Source: Planktotalea frisia
GTDB lineage: Bacteria; Pseudomonadota; Alphaproteobacteria; Rhodobacterales; Rhodobacteraceae
DNA: 64,000 nt
NCBI RefSeq assembly: GCF_001890925.1
Contig: NZ_MLCB01000143.1
Coordinates: forward strand, 1 to 64,000
Direction: 5' to 3'
Under the pieces are notes generated by a model. The model searched no databases and was not told the origin of the DNA. It saw only the letters and a program-made list of their open reading frames with translations. Positions 52,663-61,423 of this stretch are shown in pieces; position 1 is the first letter of the stretch, and each line of letters starts with the position of its first letter. The translations under genes were made by a program, and so were the position numbers.

Positions 52663-53391
52663 TTAAACAACAATCAACCCTCGGCTCATAGCGCGGGCAA
52701 CTGCGTGGGTGGTGTTTACTGCACCCAATTTGAAGCGCGCAGACTCAATATAAACGCGCAAAGTGTGCTCGGAAATTTCCATCGTATCTGCCGCTTTGGC
52801 ACGATTGTAACCCATAGCGAGGAACGTCATCGCGTCCACTTCACGAGGTGAAAGTGTGCGCGACGCTTCTGGAACGCGTTCAGGTTCAAATTCCAATGCC
52901 TTTTGATTGAAGAAATGCGCGAGCAATATCAATGGTCTGCGATGCTGGTTCTTGAACACTTGCCACTCGTCATCCGAGCAAGAATGCGACGCAGTAAAGA
53001 GGGCGTATTGCCCATTTGGCCCGCGCATAGGAATCGAAAAACCCTGATTTCCTACGCCGTATTCAATTGCCTCACTGCGAAACAAGCGTGCCGCTTTTGA
53101 GGACCAATCTAGCCGCTTCCAGTCAACGGGGTGAAATCGCTGGTTACAGCCTAGAATCACAGGATCGACCCGCAAATACTCTTTCTCGATGTAGCGTGCG
53201 ACCCAGGCGGGGGAATAGGTGCCACAGCCGTATTGGTCCCCTTGGCTGTTCACCCAATGATAAACCATATGGTTAATACGGTAGGCTTCACATAGATCAA
53301 CAATGACTGCTTGAAGGTCTTCAAGCCCTGCTGCGCGTTCGAGCGCTGCCAGGTTGCGGTCCACGTCCACTTGGTGCCAATTTTGAGCCAA
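52663..53391 (-). CDS. luxR: LuxR-family autoinducer-binding transcription regulator
   Basis: The 242-residue regulator has an N-terminal autoinducer-binding domain with the conserved W46 (YHWVN), Y54 (DQY), D76-P77, W91 and G117 (GNQGFSIP), and a GerE helix-turn-helix at about 175-240 (LSPREVDAMTFLAMGYNRAKAADTMEISEHTLRVYIESARFKLG). It should bind an acyl-homoserine lactone and control target genes, probably including luxI next to it. The coding start overlaps the upstream 71-residue ORF. No clear lux-box palindrome is visible before luxI. Confidence 0.95.
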   Translation of the reverse strand: MAQNWHQVDVDRNLAALERAAGLEDLQAVIVDLCEAYRINHMVYHWVNSQGDQYGCGTYSPAWVARYIEKEYLRVDPVILGCNQRFHPVDWKRLDWSSKAARLFRSEAIEYGVGNQGFSIPMRGPNGQYALFTASHSCSDDEWQVFKNQHRRPLILLAHFFNQKALEFEPERVPEASRTLSPREVDAMTFLAMGYNRAKAADTMEISEHTLRVYIESARFKLGAVNTTHAVARAMSRGLIVV

Positions 53392-53536
53392 GGATTGGCC
53401 TTTCCATCATCGTGTCCAATTCCGCAGATGCAACGCTATGCGTGCTATCGAGTTCCCGCTCCAAGGCTGAGAGGCCATTGAGAGACGCGAATTTCTTTAG
53501 ATCTGTCAGAACGTCCAATATCCAATTATTATTCAT
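53321..53536 (-). CDS. Small ORF overlapping luxR start
   Basis: The 71-residue frame starts MNNNWILDVLTDLKKFASLNGLSALERELDSTHSVASAEL, which reads like a genuine helical protein, and ends in a Gly/Ser/Arg-rich stretch where it overlaps the first 71 bases of luxR in another frame. AGGCGAG lies 7 bases before the ATG. I recall similar WILDVL-DL-FA-NGL proteins upstream of roseobacter luxR genes but cannot confirm it here. It may be a leader protein coupled to luxR translation, or its tail may reflect a frameshift. Confidence 0.6.
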   Translation of the reverse strand: MNNNWILDVLTDLKKFASLNGLSALERELDSTHSVASAELDTMMERPILGSKLAPSGRGPQPGSARTRSRA

Positions 53537-53556
53537 GATGACACTCGCCTTTAGGG

Positions 53557-53573
53557 GTTAATGAAAGATTAAC
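53557..53573. promoter_or_regulatory. Inverted repeat upstream of the luxR-leader ORF
   Basis: GTTAA-TGAAAGA-TTAAC lies about 20 bases upstream of the small ORF's ATG, flanked by AGGG and CCCT. It is a candidate operator or part of a promoter; evidence is weak. Confidence 0.35.
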
Positions 53574-53689
53574 ACAACCCTAACATGAGTGGATTAATAT
53601 TCGGTATTCGCGGAAAACAACTCCCCAGAAATAGCGAGGCCGCTAAATTTAATACATTGGAAGCGTTAGAAGTGCTGCTCAAAAGCAAA

Positions 53690-53722
53690 GCACCCGCGAA
53701 CACAAATGTGATTCGCGGGTGC
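53690..53722 (-). terminator. Terminator of ccrA
   Basis: GCACCCGCGAA pairs with TTCGCGGGTGC as a long stem. On the minus strand it is followed by TTTGCTTTTGAG. It lies 30 bases downstream of the ccrA stop and fits an intrinsic terminator. Confidence 0.8.
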
Positions 53723-53752
53723 TGTTGTTTCCATTGTGGAAACAGTTGGGGA

Positions 53753-55036
53753 TTATTTCGCGGTTAATGCATCTTCAAATGTCCGCAAACCTGTCTTTGG
53801 CGACTGCACAAGCACAGCCATATTGCCTGGCTTATGCTCATTGCGCAGCATCTTCATATGCGCCGCGGGCAACGCGTCCCACTCGAAAACTTCTGACATG
53901 CATGGATCAAGACGACGCTCAACCATGAGGTGGTTCGCAGCAGATGCTTGCTTGAGATGAGCGAAGTGGCTACCTTGCAAACGCTTTTGGTGCATCCACA
54001 TGTAACGCACATCAAACGTACAATTAAAGCCGGTGGTGCCCGCACAAATCACGACCATCCCGCCTTTTTTACAAACGAGCGACGATACCGGGAAAGTGCT
54101 TTCGCCAGGGTGTTCAAACACCATATCAACGTTCACGCCTTTGCCTGTTATATCCCAAATTGCTTTTCCGAACTTACGCGCTTCTTTGAACCACGTAGCA
54201 TACTCAGGCGTGTTCACCGTTGGGAGCTGTCCCCAGCAGCTGAAATCTTTGCGGTTGATCGCGCCTTTTGCACCAAGGCCCATAACGAAATCACGTTTGT
54301 CCTCATCAGAGATCACCGCAATGGCATTTGCACCCGCTGTATTGATGAGCTGAATCGCGTAAGAGCCAAGACCACCGGAAGCCCCCCAAACAAGAACGTT
54401 CTGGCCTGGCTTGAGATCATGTGGCTCATGGCCAAACAACATCCGATAAGCAGTGGCAAGTGTCAGCGTATAGCAAGCGCTCTCTTCCCACGTTAGATGC
54501 TTTGGACGCGGCATTAACTGCTGAGCTTGAACATTCGTGAACTGTGCGAACGAGCCATCAGGCGTCTCGTAGCCCCAAATCCGCTGCGACGTGGAAAACA
54601 TTGGATCGCCACCATTACAGTGCTCATCATCGCCATCATCTTGATTGCAATGCACGACAACTTCGTCACCAACTTTCCAGCGCTTCACCTTATCGCCAAC
54701 AGCCCAAACGATGCCCGCAGCATCGGAACCCGCGATGTGGTACGGCTGACCGTGCCCGTCAAACGGGGAGATCGGCTGACCAAGGGCTGCCCAAACACCG
54801 TTGTAATTCACACCTGCTGCCATAACGAGAACGAGCACTTCGTGGCTATCAAGCGTGGGAACATCAACCACCTCTTGCTGCATCGCCGTATCCGGCTCTC
54901 CGTGACGCTCGCGGCGAATGGCCCATGCATACATCGACTTTGGGACAAATCCGAGAGGCGGCATCTCACCCATCTCGTACAGGTCCTTTTCAGGTGCATC
55001 GTAAGCGATAATCCCAGTTTCTGTGTCCAGAGCCAT
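53753..55036 (-). CDS. ccrA: Crotonyl-CoA carboxylase/reductase
   Basis: This NADPH enzyme reductively carboxylates crotonyl-CoA to (2S)-ethylmalonyl-CoA, the key step of the ethylmalonyl-CoA pathway for acetate or C1-unit assimilation. The 427-residue MDR-type protein has MGEMPPLGFVPKSMYAWAIRRERHG, ITGKGVNVDMVFEHPGESTFPVSSLVCKKGGMVVICAGTTGFNCTFDVRYMWMHQKRLQGSHFAHL and NVLVWGASGGLGSYAIQLINTAGANAIAVISDEDKRDFVMGLGAKGAINRKDF. AGGAGG precedes the ATG at 55036. The upstream reading to 55114 is in the leader. meaA is on the other side of plsB-like and GNAT genes. Confidence 0.97.
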   Translation of the reverse strand: MALDTETGIIAYDAPEKDLYEMGEMPPLGFVPKSMYAWAIRRERHGEPDTAMQQEVVDVPTLDSHEVLVLVMAAGVNYNGVWAALGQPISPFDGHGQPYHIAGSDAAGIVWAVGDKVKRWKVGDEVVVHCNQDDGDDEHCNGGDPMFSTSQRIWGYETPDGSFAQFTNVQAQQLMPRPKHLTWEESACYTLTLATAYRMLFGHEPHDLKPGQNVLVWGASGGLGSYAIQLINTAGANAIAVISDEDKRDFVMGLGAKGAINRKDFSCWGQLPTVNTPEYATWFKEARKFGKAIWDITGKGVNVDMVFEHPGESTFPVSSLVCKKGGMVVICAGTTGFNCTFDVRYMWMHQKRLQGSHFAHLKQASAANHLMVERRLDPCMSEVFEWDALPAAHMKMLRNEHKPGNMAVLVQSPKTGLRTFEDALTAK

Positions 55037-55059
55037 GTTGGCCTCCTGTAATTTCAATT

Positions 55060-55072
55060 TGCCGCAACGCAG
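55060..55072. promoter_or_regulatory. Shared 13-base element, ccrA leader copy
   Basis: TGCCGCAACGCAG on the plus strand is identical to 57216-57228 upstream of meaA. Together with the preceding bases it forms TTGC-C-GCAA. It lies 24 bases upstream of the ccrA start codon. Confidence 0.55.
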
Positions 55073-55159
55073 AATCGTCGCTTCTAAGATTGAGTAGAGA
55101 CGCAAAAGCAACAATGCAACTCTAGAAAGTCACTTTTTGTAATTTTATAACCCAGCAGT

Positions 55160-55176
55160 CGCAGCATTATGCTGCG
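55160..55176. promoter_or_regulatory. 17-base palindrome between plsB-like gene and ccrA
   Basis: CGCAGCATTATGCTGCG is a perfect 17-base palindrome, ten bases beyond the stop of the acyltransferase gene and about 124 bases upstream of ccrA. No T-run follows, so it may be an operator or a processing hairpin. Confidence 0.45.
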
Positions 55177-55185
55177 CGCGCATTC

Positions 55186-56541
55186 TTAAGTTTTGAGATG
55201 CGCGATGCTGTTGGCATAGTATCGCAGCGCAAATCGCTGTGCTTCATCGACCACGATGCGCTCGCCTTCGCTTCGCAAAATCTTGCGTTCGCTCAAATGT
55301 TTTAGAGCAATCTCTGCTGTGTAGCTGATTTCACCGCGCGGCATATGCACATGCGCGCTTTTCATGCGGTCGAGCTCTGCTTGCATCAAACCGGCCAAGT
55401 CCGCCTTGGCGATACTCTCGCGGTCTTGCATGACGGAAGCCAGCAAGGGAACAGGCACCACAGGGACAATTTCTGCGATCTGCTCCATCAATTCCTTTGC
55501 AAGGCTTTCGGCATCCGGCGCACCATGCGTCTTAACATGCGCGCGCAAGGACACAGCGGGACCAAAGCTGACTGCTGCATAGCCAAAACGATGAAACCTG
55601 CCGCTCAAACGCAACCAAATTTGTTTCACGAAGAAACCTGCGACAACACTGATCCGCGCCCGAAAGCGACGCGTGCCCGCTGCATCAGCCGCCATCAAAA
55701 TGCGATCCTCAAGCACGCGGTCATAGTTCAACGCGACGGGTACAAAGAGTACTTCTCGGCCTTCTTCCTCGTAACCGTCAGTGATATATTTGAGCAATCC
55801 CAACTTTGGCGGCGCGAGCTTGCCATCCAACGACAAGCCCCCCTCGGGGAACATCGCCTGCGTCACGCCCGCTTGCGTCGCCAAATGAACGTAGCGCGCG
55901 AGGACACGGCGATAGAGATCGCCACGCGATTTGCGGCGGATAAAATAGGCGCCCATTGCTTTGATCAAACGACTAAGCGGCCAAACGCGCGCCCACTCAC
56001 CGACCGCATAGGCCAGCGCTGAACGCTCTGCTGCAAGATAAGTGACCAAGACGTAGTCCATGTTGGAGCGATGGTTCATCACGAACACCACTGTTGCGTC
56101 TTTGTCCAACGCGCTGAGACCTGCATCATCATGATACCCAAGTCGAACACGGTAAAGCGCGTTGCTGAGCCCCCGGGCAATCCGAATTGCGAACCCGAAA
56201 TACGCTGTGGCACTAAACGACGGCACAATCTCGCGCGCATATTTGCGTGCTTGCTCAAACGCCACATTCTCAGGAACGCCATTGCGGCGCGCATGATCTG
56301 CAATCGCTTGGCTCACATCTGGATCATAGATCAAACGCTGAATCATGTCGTAGCGCCGCGCCAGCTTGAATGGTTCAATCGGACGCTCAAGCCGTTCATT
56401 CACACGTTTTACGACACGTTCCATCCGACGACGGAAAAACCAACGCACAGATGGAAATAGGAAATGCGACGCAAAGGTAACGACCGCAAAAAGCAGGATC
56501 AGGCTAAAGAACCAAATGGGCATTTCTACAGTTTGCGTCAT
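55186..56541 (-). CDS. Glycerol-3-phosphate acyltransferase (PlsB-like)
   Basis: The 451-residue protein starts with a membrane helix (IWFFSLILLFAVVTFASHFLF) and contains the acyltransferase motifs VVFVMNHRSNMDYVLVTYL (HX4D) and TQAMFPEGGLSLDG (FPEG). It should transfer an acyl group to glycerol-3-phosphate or lysophosphatidate at the inner membrane. It is shorter than E. coli PlsB (about 800 residues), so it belongs to a distinct family common in Rhodobacterales. It is upstream of ccrA on the same strand, but the ccrA promoter lies between. Confidence 0.83.
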   Translation of the reverse strand: MTQTVEMPIWFFSLILLFAVVTFASHFLFPSVRWFFRRRMERVVKRVNERLERPIEPFKLARRYDMIQRLIYDPDVSQAIADHARRNGVPENVAFEQARKYAREIVPSFSATAYFGFAIRIARGLSNALYRVRLGYHDDAGLSALDKDATVVFVMNHRSNMDYVLVTYLAAERSALAYAVGEWARVWPLSRLIKAMGAYFIRRKSRGDLYRRVLARYVHLATQAGVTQAMFPEGGLSLDGKLAPPKLGLLKYITDGYEEEGREVLFVPVALNYDRVLEDRILMAADAAGTRRFRARISVVAGFFVKQIWLRLSGRFHRFGYAAVSFGPAVSLRAHVKTHGAPDAESLAKELMEQIAEIVPVVPVPLLASVMQDRESIAKADLAGLMQAELDRMKSAHVHMPRGEISYTAEIALKHLSERKILRSEGERIVVDEAQRFALRYYANSIAHLKT

Positions 56542-56612
56542 GGCGCGACCCTTGCAGTAAGGCGGTGGAGGGTAAATATGATTCTTAGGAACGAGTTAAG
56601 GATTGAAGAGAC

Positions 56613-57206
56613 ATGTCTGCCATTCGCATCACATCCGGCTTTGCCGAGACCGAACGCGCAGCAGTCGCCGCGCTCTATTGGGAAGCCTTTGCGCGCAAAC
56701 TCAACTTCGGTCTTGGTCCAATGACGAAAGGCATCGCATTTCTGGCCCGTGTCGCAGATCCGCGTTTCGCCCTTTGTGCACGCAGTGACACAGGCGCACT
56801 CCTAGGCATCGCTGGATACAAAACGTCTGAGGGCGCGCTGATTGGCGGCGGCTTTTCCGACCTCGCTGCAATTTACGGTCTTTTGGGCGCAACGTGGCAC
56901 GCGGCTTTGCTTTCTGTTCTTGAGCGAAATCTCGAAAGCGGCACTTTGTTGATGGATGGCATCTGCGTCACCCGCGAAGCTCAGGGCATGGGGCTAGGCA
57001 CTGCGCTTTTGCGTGCGATCAAAGACGAGGCAAGCGCACAAAACTGCGACGATGTCCGCCTCGATGTGATCGACAGCAATCCCCGTGCTAAGGCGCTTTA
57101 TGAACGCGAAGGCTTTGTTACAGGCAAAACCCAGTCACTTGGCCCGCTCAAACATCTCTTTGGATTTTCCACTGCGACTGAAATGCGTTTCATACTCTCA
57201 CTTTAG
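56613..57206 (+). CDS. GNAT N-acetyltransferase
   Basis: The 197-residue acetyltransferase has LLMDGICVTREAQGMGLGTALLRAIKDEASAQNCDDVRLDVIDSNPRAKALYEREGFVTGKTQSL, with acetyl-CoA loop QGMGLG and C-terminal strand. The N-terminal half is longer than in RimI and includes GNAT-family substrate helices. The substrate is unknown. It diverges from the acyltransferase gene and precedes meaA by 100 bases. Confidence 0.88.
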   Translation: MSAIRITSGFAETERAAVAALYWEAFARKLNFGLGPMTKGIAFLARVADPRFALCARSDTGALLGIAGYKTSEGALIGGGFSDLAAIYGLLGATWHAALLSVLERNLESGTLLMDGICVTREAQGMGLGTALLRAIKDEASAQNCDDVRLDVIDSNPRAKALYEREGFVTGKTQSLGPLKHLFGFSTATEMRFILSL

Positions 57207-57215
57207 CCAATGAAA

Positions 57216-57228
57216 TGCCGCAACGCAG
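57216..57228. promoter_or_regulatory. Shared 13-base element, meaA leader copy
   Basis: TGCCGCAACGCAG lies just upstream of the predicted meaA -35 box, the position expected for an activator site. It matches the ccrA leader element at 55060-55072. Confidence 0.55.
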
Positions 57229-57232
57229 CGAA

Positions 57233-57260
57233 TTGACACTTGCGCAAAATTACATATACA
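57233..57260 (+). promoter_or_regulatory. Predicted promoter of meaA
   Basis: TTGACA (57233-57238) and TATACA (57255-57260) are 16 bases apart. The spacer holds the palindrome TTGCGCAA (57240-57247). This is a strong consensus-like promoter, 48 bases upstream of the ATG at 57308. Confidence 0.65.
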
Positions 57261-57307
57261 TATCTTCAAACGTAATAAAATTACCAAGATGATTCATGAG
57301 GGCCGCT

Positions 57308-59287
57308 ATGACCGACACATCGAATGCTGTGAAAAAAGATCGCCCTTGGCTCATTCGGACCTATGCTGGCCACTCAACAGCGAAAGCGTCAAACGCACTC
57401 TATCGCGGCAATTTGGCGAAGGGTCAGACGGGCCTGTCTGTGGCTTTCGATCTGCCCACGCAAACAGGCTATGACAGTGATCACGTACTCGCGCGCGGCG
57501 AAGTCGGCAAAGTTGGCGTGCCTGTTTGTCATTTGGGCGACATGCGCACATTGTTTGATGACATCCCTCTAGAGGACATGAACACATCCATGACAATCAA
57601 CGCGACGGCCCCTTGGTTGCTGGCGCTTTATGTCGCTGCTGCCGAAGAACAAGGCGCGGATGCCTCCAAGCTGCAAGGCACGGTGCAGAACGATCTGATC
57701 AAGGAATACCTATCGCGTGGCACCTACATTTGCCCCCCGAAGCCCTCGCTCAAAATGATCGCGGACGTGGCTGAATATTGCTACACGAACATCCCAAAGT
57801 GGAACCCAATGAACGTCTGTTCTTACCACTTGCAAGAGGCAGGCGCGACACCGGAACAGGAACTCGCGTTTGCTCTGGCGACTGCTACTGCCGTCCTCGA
57901 TGAACTGCGCCCGCGAGTTCCAGCCGAAGATTTCCCGACGCTTGTGGGTCGTATCTCATTCTTTGTGAATGCAGGTATCCGTTTCGTGACCGAGATGTGC
58001 AAAATGCGCGCGTTTGTTGATCTCTGGGATGAGATTTGTCTAGAGCGGTATGGTGTTGAAGACCCCAAGATGCGTCGTTTCCGATATGGCGTTCAAGTGA
58101 ACTCGCTCGGTCTGACAGAGCAACAGCCAGAAAATAACGTCTACCGCATCCTTCTTGAGATGCTCGCAGTGACTTTGTCGAAAAACGCCCGCGCCCGCGC
58201 TGTACAACTGCCCGCTTGGAACGAAGCCCTTGGTCTGCCGCGCCCTTGGGATCAGCAATGGTCCATGCGCATGCAGCAAATCCTAGCCTATGAAACGGAT
58301 TTGTTGGAGTTCGACGACCTCTTCGATCAAAACCCCGCTGTGGATCGCAAGGTTGAGGAGCTCAAAACGGGCGCGCGCGCAGAGCTTGCCAACCTCGGTT
58401 CCATGGGCGGCGCGATAGACGCAATTGATTATATGAAATCGCGCTTGGTGGATTCCAACGCGGACCGCCTTAACAAGATCGAGCGCAATGAGACCATCGT
58501 TGTTGGCGTGAACAAGTGGCAGCAAGGTGAGCAATCACCGCTTCAAACAGAAGACGGCGGCATCATGGTTGTTGATCCAGCCGTAGAAGATGAACAAATA
58601 GCGCGCCTGGAAGAGTGGCGTTCAAGCCGCGATGACGCCGCGGTTCAAGTCGCCCTAGCCGCGTTGCGCGAAGCGGCGCGCAATGGCGAAAATGTCATGC
58701 ATGCCTCAATCCAAGCCGCGAAAGCTGGCGTCACGACGGGTGAATGGGCCGCACAAATGCGCGCAGTGCATGGCGAATATCGTGGACCGACGGGCGTGTC
58801 TGCGTCTGTGTCCAACAAGACCGAAGGCCTTGATGACATCCGTGATGCGGTAAATGTTGTAAGTGACAAACTGGGTCGTCGCCTGAAGTTCCTCGTCGGC
58901 AAGCCGGGGCTTGATGGTCACTCCAATGGCTCTGAACAGATCGCTTTCCGCGCACGTGATTGCGGCATGGACATTGAATATGACGGCATCAGGCTCACAC
59001 CTGAAGAACTCGTTGCCTCCGCGTTGGAAACCCGCGCGCATGTTGTTGGCCTCTCAATCCTTTCAGGCAGCCATATTCCGCTGGTTGAAGACTTGATGAA
59101 GCGCATGCGAGAGGCAGGTCTTGGTGACACGCCGGTGATTGTTGGCGGGATCATCCCCGATGACGACGCAGATCGCCTTCGTGCAATGGGTGTCGCGCGG
59201 GTCTACACGCCGAAAGATTTCGAACTGAATGCGATCATGAAAGACATTGTCACCCTGGCTGATCCCGCGCCGATTGCCGCTGAGTGA
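57308..59287 (+). CDS. meaA: MeaA-type (ethylmalonyl-CoA) mutase
   Basis: This B12-dependent mutase converts (2R)-ethylmalonyl-CoA to methylsuccinyl-CoA, next in the pathway started by CcrA. The 659-residue protein has an N-terminal TIM-barrel half (FDLPTQTGYDSDHVLARGEVGKVGVPVCHLGDMRTLFDDIPLEDMNTSMTINATA) and a C-terminal cobalamin-binding domain with GKPGLDGHSNGSEQIA (D536, H538, G541 of the DxHxxG motif), then SILSGSH and GGIIPDDD. Naming between meaA and ecm follows usage. The ATG at 57308 is preceded by GAGGGCC. The cobalamin genes in this window would serve it. Confidence 0.95.
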   Translation: MTDTSNAVKKDRPWLIRTYAGHSTAKASNALYRGNLAKGQTGLSVAFDLPTQTGYDSDHVLARGEVGKVGVPVCHLGDMRTLFDDIPLEDMNTSMTINATAPWLLALYVAAAEEQGADASKLQGTVQNDLIKEYLSRGTYICPPKPSLKMIADVAEYCYTNIPKWNPMNVCSYHLQEAGATPEQELAFALATATAVLDELRPRVPAEDFPTLVGRISFFVNAGIRFVTEMCKMRAFVDLWDEICLERYGVEDPKMRRFRYGVQVNSLGLTEQQPENNVYRILLEMLAVTLSKNARARAVQLPAWNEALGLPRPWDQQWSMRMQQILAYETDLLEFDDLFDQNPAVDRKVEELKTGARAELANLGSMGGAIDAIDYMKSRLVDSNADRLNKIERNETIVVGVNKWQQGEQSPLQTEDGGIMVVDPAVEDEQIARLEEWRSSRDDAAVQVALAALREAARNGENVMHASIQAAKAGVTTGEWAAQMRAVHGEYRGPTGVSASVSNKTEGLDDIRDAVNVVSDKLGRRLKFLVGKPGLDGHSNGSEQIAFRARDCGMDIEYDGIRLTPEELVASALETRAHVVGLSILSGSHIPLVEDLMKRMREAGLGDTPVIVGGIIPDDDADRLRAMGVARVYTPKDFELNAIMKDIVTLADPAPIAAE

Positions 59288-59323
59288 TTGACGCTATCGC
59301 GCGGCGGACTTACCGTCGAGCGC

Positions 59324-59770
59324 ATGAACACATCCCTTATCATCCGCCCACTTGAGCAAAGTGATGAAGCCGATTGGCGCCGTCTTTGGACCGCCTATCT
59401 AGAATTTTACGAAAGCTCGGTGAGCGAGGAGGTCTATGCGACCACTTTCGAACGCCTCCTCGATCCTGCGAACACTGCTCAATGCGCGGCCTTGGCGCTC
59501 TTGGACGGTACACCTGTAGGGCTCGTTCATTGGATTTATCATCCGCATAATTGGAAGATTGAGGACGTTATCTACCTGCAAGACCTCTATGCGGATCCAT
59601 CTGTGCGCGGCACAGGTGTCGGGCGTGCGCTGATTGAACATGTCTACGACGTTGCGGATCAAGGCGAAACGCCAACAGTCTATTGGATGACCCAAGAGTT
59701 CAACGCGACAGCGCGACAGCTTTATGATCGCATCGCGAGCAAAACCGTTTTTGTGCAATACAAACGCTAG
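59324..59770 (+). CDS. GNAT N-acetyltransferase
   Basis: The 148-residue GNAT has YLQDLYADPSVRGTGVGRALIEHVYDVADQGETPTVYWMTQEFNATARQLYDRIASKTVFVQYKR, with RGTGVG for acetyl-CoA binding. The ATG at 59324 (MNTSLIIRPLEQSDEADWRRLW) suits the GNAT start; a TTG at 59288 directly after the meaA stop is less likely. The substrate is unknown. It lies 37 bases after meaA and 9 bases before deoD. Confidence 0.88.
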   Translation: MNTSLIIRPLEQSDEADWRRLWTAYLEFYESSVSEEVYATTFERLLDPANTAQCAALALLDGTPVGLVHWIYHPHNWKIEDVIYLQDLYADPSVRGTGVGRALIEHVYDVADQGETPTVYWMTQEFNATARQLYDRIASKTVFVQYKR

Positions 59771-59779
59771 GAAGTTATC

Positions 59780-60484
59780 ATGACCATTCATATCGGTGCA
59801 AAACCTGATCAAATCGCTGAAACAGTCCTGATGCCCGGTGATCCCTACCGTGCCAAATGGGCGGCGGAGACGTTTTTGAAGGATGTCGAACTCGTCAATG
59901 AAGTGCGCGGGATGCTGGGATTTACGGGCACTTGGAACGGCAATCGCGTCACGATCCAAGGCAGCGGAATGGGCATGCCATCTTTGTCGATTTACGCCAA
60001 TGAATTGCTCAAAGACTATGGCGCGAAAACACTGATCCGCATCGGATCATGCGGGGCGATGCAACCTTATGTTGGCATCCGCGACGTGATCATTGCGATG
60101 ACATCTTCGACACTTTCGACACCTTCACTCGGGTTTTTCAAAGAGCTGAATTACGCGCCTTGCGCTGATTGGAGCCTGCTACGAGCGGCTGTGAATGCGG
60201 CTGAAGCAAAGGGCACTAAGACCCACGTTGGTGGCATTTATTCTGCCGATGTTTTCTACGATGAACGCCCTGATCTCAATGAGCAAATGATGCGCCATGG
60301 CATTCTTGGTGTCGAGATGGAGGCAGCCGAGCTCTACACACTTGCCGCGCGTTTCAATGCACGCGCGCTTGCGGTTCTGACAGTCTCCGATCACCTGATC
60401 ACAGGCGAAGCGCTGCCGTCCGAAGATCGCGAGCGAAGCTTTGGCGAGATGGTTGAAATCGCGTTGGAAGCCGCTTTCACTTAA
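59780..60484 (+). CDS. deoD: Purine-nucleoside phosphorylase DeoD
   Basis: It phosphorolyses purine (deoxy)nucleosides to base and (deoxy)ribose-1-phosphate. The 234-residue protein has [52 protein letters not shown] and [49 protein letters not shown], and [23 protein letters not shown], as in hexameric DeoD. The nucleoside-type ABC operon at 42.7-47.8 kb would supply its substrate. Its stop overlaps that of the convergent DUF1989 gene. Confidence 0.96.
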   Translation: MTIHIGAKPDQIAETVLMPGDPYRAKWAAETFLKDVELVNEVRGMLGFTGTWNGNRVTIQGSGMGMPSLSIYANELLKDYGAKTLIRIGSCGAMQPYVGIRDVIIAMTSSTLSTPSLGFFKELNYAPCADWSLLRAAVNAAEAKGTKTHVGGIYSADVFYDERPDLNEQMMRHGILGVEMEAAELYTLAARFNARALAVLTVSDHLITGEALPSEDRERSFGEMVEIALEAAFT

Positions 60485-61329
60485 CGCCCATGCGTGCCGT
60501 CGTACCCGTTTGGTTGCGGCGGCTCCCACCCGTCCAGCGCACCTACCGCAGGTTTGAACACCTCAACCAAAAGCGGGTGACATTGCGCTTCGTCGCTTGA
60601 ATGCTCGCTTGAACAATCTCCGCCTGGGCAAGCGCTGAGAGCGCCCAGCAGATCAATCTCTGCAAACAGTTCGAGATAATCGCCTTGCCGCACAGGGCTG
60701 GCCTTCATGAAGTACTGCCCTGTATCGCGTGTAAAACCAGTGCACATGAAGACATTGAGAACGTCATGAACATGCGGTTCCGCCTCTTTCAACGCTACAT
60801 CGAGATGATCCGCCAACGCACGCGTCAGGTTGGAATGACAGCAATGATGATAGTGCGTTCCAGAGAGCAAGTTGCCCGTATACGGATCACAGCGCGTACC
60901 AATTACATCGTGCACAGAGCCACCGAAGGGATCGATGCCATACCAACCAAGCGTGTCAGTTGTGACTGTTGCCATGGGGCGAAGCATAGGGAAGGAGCTC
61001 CACAGGCTTTCCCCCGTTGTGACATGCGTGCCGTGCAATGCTCGGGTTTTTCCAGTGTAAAACCGTTCCGTTATGTCATCAGCATTCCACAGATTGAGAT
61101 CGCCAACCTGCGGACCTTCAGGGCAGGACATACGAAAAAAATGTCCCGCAGGAACAGTAAACATGCGCGCATCACGTGCCGGCACGAGCGTTTCACCGAT
61201 TTTCTCTGCTCCTTCAAGCGCTTTGGCATATAGCAGCAAATCGCGTCGCGGCAGACCATCTACAGGATAGCAAATGACAGGTTTAATGTTGCGCCGCTGA
61301 TCCGCGTCGCTGGGTGGGCTTTGCATCAT
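60481..61329 (-). CDS. DUF1989 family protein (urea carboxylase-associated type)
   Basis: The 282-residue protein has the DUF1989 pattern: [88 protein letters not shown] and [56 protein letters not shown]. Family members near urea carboxylase act on guanidine-type or amide compounds; the substrate here is unknown. The start is ATG 61329 or 61326 (ATGATG), with AAGGAG upstream favouring the latter. It lies downstream of sdhB on the same strand, past a terminator. Confidence 0.85.
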   Translation of the reverse strand: MMQSPPSDADQRRNIKPVICYPVDGLPRRDLLLYAKALEGAEKIGETLVPARDARMFTVPAGHFFRMSCPEGPQVGDLNLWNADDITERFYTGKTRALHGTHVTTGESLWSSFPMLRPMATVTTDTLGWYGIDPFGGSVHDVIGTRCDPYTGNLLSGTHYHHCCHSNLTRALADHLDVALKEAEPHVHDVLNVFMCTGFTRDTGQYFMKASPVRQGDYLELFAEIDLLGALSACPGGDCSSEHSSDEAQCHPLLVEVFKPAVGALDGWEPPQPNGYDGTHGR

Positions 61330-61366
61330 CTGCTCCTTGAGACCTTAAGAGGACGGATCAAAAGAA

Positions 61367-61394
61367 AACCCGCCGCACCAGAGTACGACGGGTT
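61367..61394 (-). terminator. Terminator of the sdh operon
   Basis: On the minus strand AACCCGTCG pairs with CGGCGGGTT (one G-T pair) and is followed by TTCTTTT. It lies 30 bases beyond the sdhB stop. Confidence 0.7.
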
Positions 61395-61398
61395 GTTT

Positions 61399-61418
61399 CG
61401 ATTTTTCTAGAAAAATCG
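61399..61418. terminator. 20-base palindrome next to sdhB stop
   Basis: CGATTTTTCTAGAAAAATCG is a perfect 20-base palindrome ending six bases before the sdhB stop codon position. As RNA it folds to an A/U-rich stem with a CTAG loop. With the GC hairpin at 61367-61394 it forms a double-hairpin 3-prime end. Confidence 0.5.
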
Positions 61419-61423
61419 TGCGC

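Noticed and set aside
53585-53767. 60-codon plus-strand frame between luxR leader and ccrA
   Set aside because: Its end falls in the ccrA terminator hairpin and it lacks a ribosome binding site and protein-like sequence.
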